Below, in pieces: positions 62,087 through 64,000 of a stretch of DNA of 64,000 nt. The stretch comes from UBA5109 sp963975155 (GTDB taxonomy: Bacteria; Pseudomonadota; Gammaproteobacteria; Pseudomonadales; Pseudohongiellaceae): positions 310,001-374,000 of the forward strand of contig CAXBFG010000002.1 of the NCBI GenBank assembly GCA_963975155.1, in the 5' to 3' direction. The translations under genes were made by a program, and so were the position numbers. The notes under the pieces are model-generated. The model was not told where the DNA came from, made no database searches, and worked only from the letters and a program-made list of their open reading frames with translations. The first letter of the stretch is position 1. Each line of letters begins with the position of its first letter.

Positions 62087-63352
62087 ATGACTACGTTAAT
62101 CGAACTGCATGACCATAATGTTCGAATCAGCTCTCCACAGGGTCTGCTGGGAGAAAGCCCCGGCTATGCCAGTACTGCGGAAAAAACCCCGGTCTTTGGC
62201 ACCCAGGCCTTAGGACTTACCCGACTTCATCCGCAGCAAAATTTCAATCAGTTCTGGTTCCAGCTCAGCCTTGACCCCTTAATTAACAAGAACAAATATT
62301 TTCGCCATCAGGCAGACCTGGCCTACGGTCATCTTGAAAGTATCAGCGGGCAGTTCGGCCTCAGTGGCGACACGGTATTTGCGGTTCCCAGTCATTACAC
62401 GGCCAGCCAGCTTGCAACACTACTGGGGCTGGTCAAACATTGTTCTATTGATGCGGCCGGACTGGTCGATATGTCCTTGCTGGCACTGGCCAATTTGCAT
62501 GAACACCAGCATGCCCTGTTTATGGACATTCAACTGCATCAGACAGTGCTGACTCTTGTCAGTAGAGAAGGCGGTGAAATTAAACGTGAAAAAGTACTGC
62601 CCATTCCTGGCACTGGCTTAATGGCTTTATATGACACCTGGGCCAATACCATCACCGATGCCTTCATCAAGCAAAGCCGCTTTGACCCGCTGCATAATGC
62701 CGACACCGAACAATATATTTATAACGAATTGCAAAGCTGGTTACAGGCAGTGAATCTGAATCAGGAAATTTTATTGGAAATTAATAATAAGGGCGCCATT
62801 CACCAGGCCAGCCTGACCCTGAAAAATTTTGCGGCGCGTGCACAAACAATTTTTAATCGGGTCAGACAGGAACTGGACAGCATCGCGACAAATTCCACGC
62901 CTGTTTATGTGCTTGAACGTGCTCTGCATCTGCCTGGATTACAGCAGACCCTGCCCGACATAGTGGCTGTTGCCGATGATGTGATAACCGGTAATGGCTT
63001 CCAGCATCTGGCCCTGATCAAAAGCACTGGCGATAGTCTTAAACTCATTAACCGCCTGCCTGCAGCGCAATCTAATATGCTTACAAAGAGTAAAGCGCCG
63101 GATTTTTCCCGGCCCTCCCATTTTTTATACAAGCATAAAGCCTATGCCATGGCCGATATAAACCTGCCGGAGCTGAAACTGGCAGCCCCCATAAAAATAA
63201 CTTTACAGGACCAGGGTTATTGCTTGCATAATGATCCCGAGCTGGATTTACAGCTGAACGGTTCGCCCTTAACCGAGTCGTCAATACTTAAGCTAGGTGA
63301 TTGTCTCACTGTGAATAAACATTCCTTATTCGAATTTATTCAGGTGCAATAA
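62087..63352 (+). CDS. Hypothetical protein with possible actin/Hsp70-like fold and C-terminal FHA-like end
   Basis: A 421-residue soluble protein with no recognised name. The order of small motifs (FGLSGDTVFAVPSHYTASQ, VDMSLLALANLHEHQHALFMDI, TLVSREGGEIKREKVLPIPGTGL and LPDIVAVADDVITGNG) recalls the actin/Hsp70 phosphate-loop layout, where FMDI would be the second phosphate site and GTG the adenosine site, but the canonical residues are mostly not conserved. The last 80 residues (about 340-421) look like a beta-sandwich of the FHA type, LNGSPLTESSILKLGDCLTV. It is within five bases of the channel gene and its stop overlaps the next start by one base, so it is an intrinsic part of this operon. 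Confidence 0.45.
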   Translation: MTTLIELHDHNVRISSPQGLLGESPGYASTAEKTPVFGTQALGLTRLHPQQNFNQFWFQLSLDPLINKNKYFRHQADLAYGHLESISGQFGLSGDTVFAVPSHYTASQLATLLGLVKHCSIDAAGLVDMSLLALANLHEHQHALFMDIQLHQTVLTLVSREGGEIKREKVLPIPGTGLMALYDTWANTITDAFIKQSRFDPLHNADTEQYIYNELQSWLQAVNLNQEILLEINNKGAIHQASLTLKNFAARAQTIFNRVRQELDSIATNSTPVYVLERALHLPGLQQTLPDIVAVADDVITGNGFQHLALIKSTGDSLKLINRLPAAQSNMLTKSKAPDFSRPSHFLYKHKAYAMADINLPELKLAAPIKITLQDQGYCLHNDPELDLQLNGSPLTESSILKLGDCLTVNKHSLFEFIQVQ

Positions 63353-64000
63353 TGGCAACGGCCAAACAAAACAAACGCAACTTTAATCCAATGAGTCTGG
63401 CTTTTCTGGATGTGATGTCCTGTGGTTTTGGTGCTGTGGTGTTAATCTTTTTGATTCTGGATCATTCAACCCAGAACGCAACCAATGTTGCCGACCCAAC
63501 TCTGGCGGCCGAAATTTCTTTACTCGATGAACAGATTCTGGAAGGCGAGGAAGGTTTGGTCAGAGTACGCAATACCCTCTCTGAGGTTGATCTGCAAATC
63601 GTGGTCGCACAAGGTCGCGCCCGCGCTATCGAAGAAGAAATTGATAACTTTATGGATCGGCTGCTCAACCTGGAAGAAAACAACAGTTCAGGTGAAGATG
63701 AAATCATGCGTCTGCAGCAAGAGATCGCTTCATTGGAAGCGGAGCTGGAACGTCTTCGTGAAGCAGAAGACCAGTTTACCGGTAACAATATTCGTCGTTT
63801 TGTTGGTGATGGTAATCGTCAGTACCTGACCGGCCTGATTCTGGGAGGCAACCGCATTCTTTTGCTGGTCGATATTTCGAGCAGCATGCTGGACGATACT
63901 ATTGTGAATATTATTCGCCGCCGCAATATGTCAGATGAAGCCAAACTTAATTCCGAAAAATGGCGTAGCGTACAGGGTACTGTCGACTGGCTGACGACTC
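63352..64000 (+). CDS. Membrane-anchored VWA-domain protein, 3' end missing
   Basis: The first 216 codons of a gene that runs off the right edge. A short cytoplasmic N-terminus is followed by one transmembrane helix (about 14-36) with Asp20 inside it, as in ExbD/TolR-type stator partners, then a coiled coil (55-145), and the beginning of a von Willebrand factor A domain whose MIDAS motif DISSS (Asp174, Ser176, Ser178) is clear. The helix plus coiled coil resembles the ExbD/MotB role, with a VWA domain in place of the peptidoglycan-binding end. It starts at ATG 63352, overlapping the previous stop by one base. Partner of the channel gene. Confidence 0.75.
   Translation, partial: MATAKQNKRNFNPMSLAFLDVMSCGFGAVVLIFLILDHSTQNATNVADPTLAAEISLLDEQILEGEEGLVRVRNTLSEVDLQIVVAQGRARAIEEEIDNFMDRLLNLEENNSSGEDEIMRLQQEIASLEAELERLREAEDQFTGNNIRRFVGDGNRQYLTGLILGGNRILLLVDISSSMLDDTIVNIIRRRNMSDEAKLNSEKWRSVQGTVDWLTT

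Overview
The window looks like chromosomal DNA of a gammaproteobacterium. The evidence is gene content and order: the parC-parE-yqiA-cpdA-yqiB block running up to a divergent tolC, the EpmA/EF-P/EpmB module, the cmoA-cmoB pair, an LPS core block (waaA, hldE, waaF, waaC, waaG) and a FimX-type signalling protein. A marine or environmental member of the Pseudomonadales/Oceanospirillales/Cellvibrionales sphere is my best guess, but it is inferred from synteny and style only. No tRNA, rRNA or CRISPR array was seen.

Layout. 1-1.9 kb: translation factor EF-P with both of its modification enzymes. 2.0-12.2 kb: a dense, AT-rich signalling island with a FimX-like REC/GGDEF/EAL protein, a membrane protein with a degenerate nucleotide-cyclase domain, an LqsR-like response regulator facing an LqsS/CqsS-like histidine kinase, a small membrane protein, a stand-alone receiver protein, a 7TM-GAF histidine kinase, and an acetyltransferase-fold protein upstream of that kinase. 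12.5-14.8 kb: TonB-dependent receptor. 14.9-23.3 kb: topoisomerase IV, YqiA, CpdA, YqiB and TolC, with nudF missing from its usual place. 23.3-37.2 kb: LPS core and lipid A genes on both strands, an FAD oxidoreductase and aldo/keto reductase pair, and an orphan PilB/GspE-type ATPase. 37.2-42.2 kb: a REP-associated tyrosine transposase (RAYT) with large palindromic repeats scattered around it, plus cmoB, cmoA, a HIT protein and an Lrp-type regulator facing leuA. 43.9-47.8 kb: a YgjP-like metalloprotease, then an integron gene cassette with a clear 59-base attC site carrying a Shedu-type (DUF4263) defence nuclease, a second cassette-like nuclease gene, and a beta-carbonic anhydrase. 47.9-50.2 kb: a FecA-like receptor under a Fur box. 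50.4-56.7 kb: small housekeeping, stress and transport genes including Tag glycosylase and an alkyltransferase-like protein. 56.7-64 kb: two divergent groups, an FHA membrane protein with a periplasmic trypsin-like protease on one side, and on the other a sugar dehydrogenase followed by a MotA/TolQ-like channel, a possible actin-like protein and a VWA protein that runs off the end.

The two places most likely to hold undescribed biology are the MotA-like/actin-like/VWA operon with its divergent FHA-protease neighbours (56.7-64 kb), which looks like an uncharacterised proton-driven envelope machine, and the double two-component cluster (5.5-12.2 kb), which resembles Legionella/Vibrio quorum-sensing circuitry without its usual synthase. 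The Shedu cassette is the clearest mobile defence locus. All family names are recognised by eye from sequence motifs; no database search was run.
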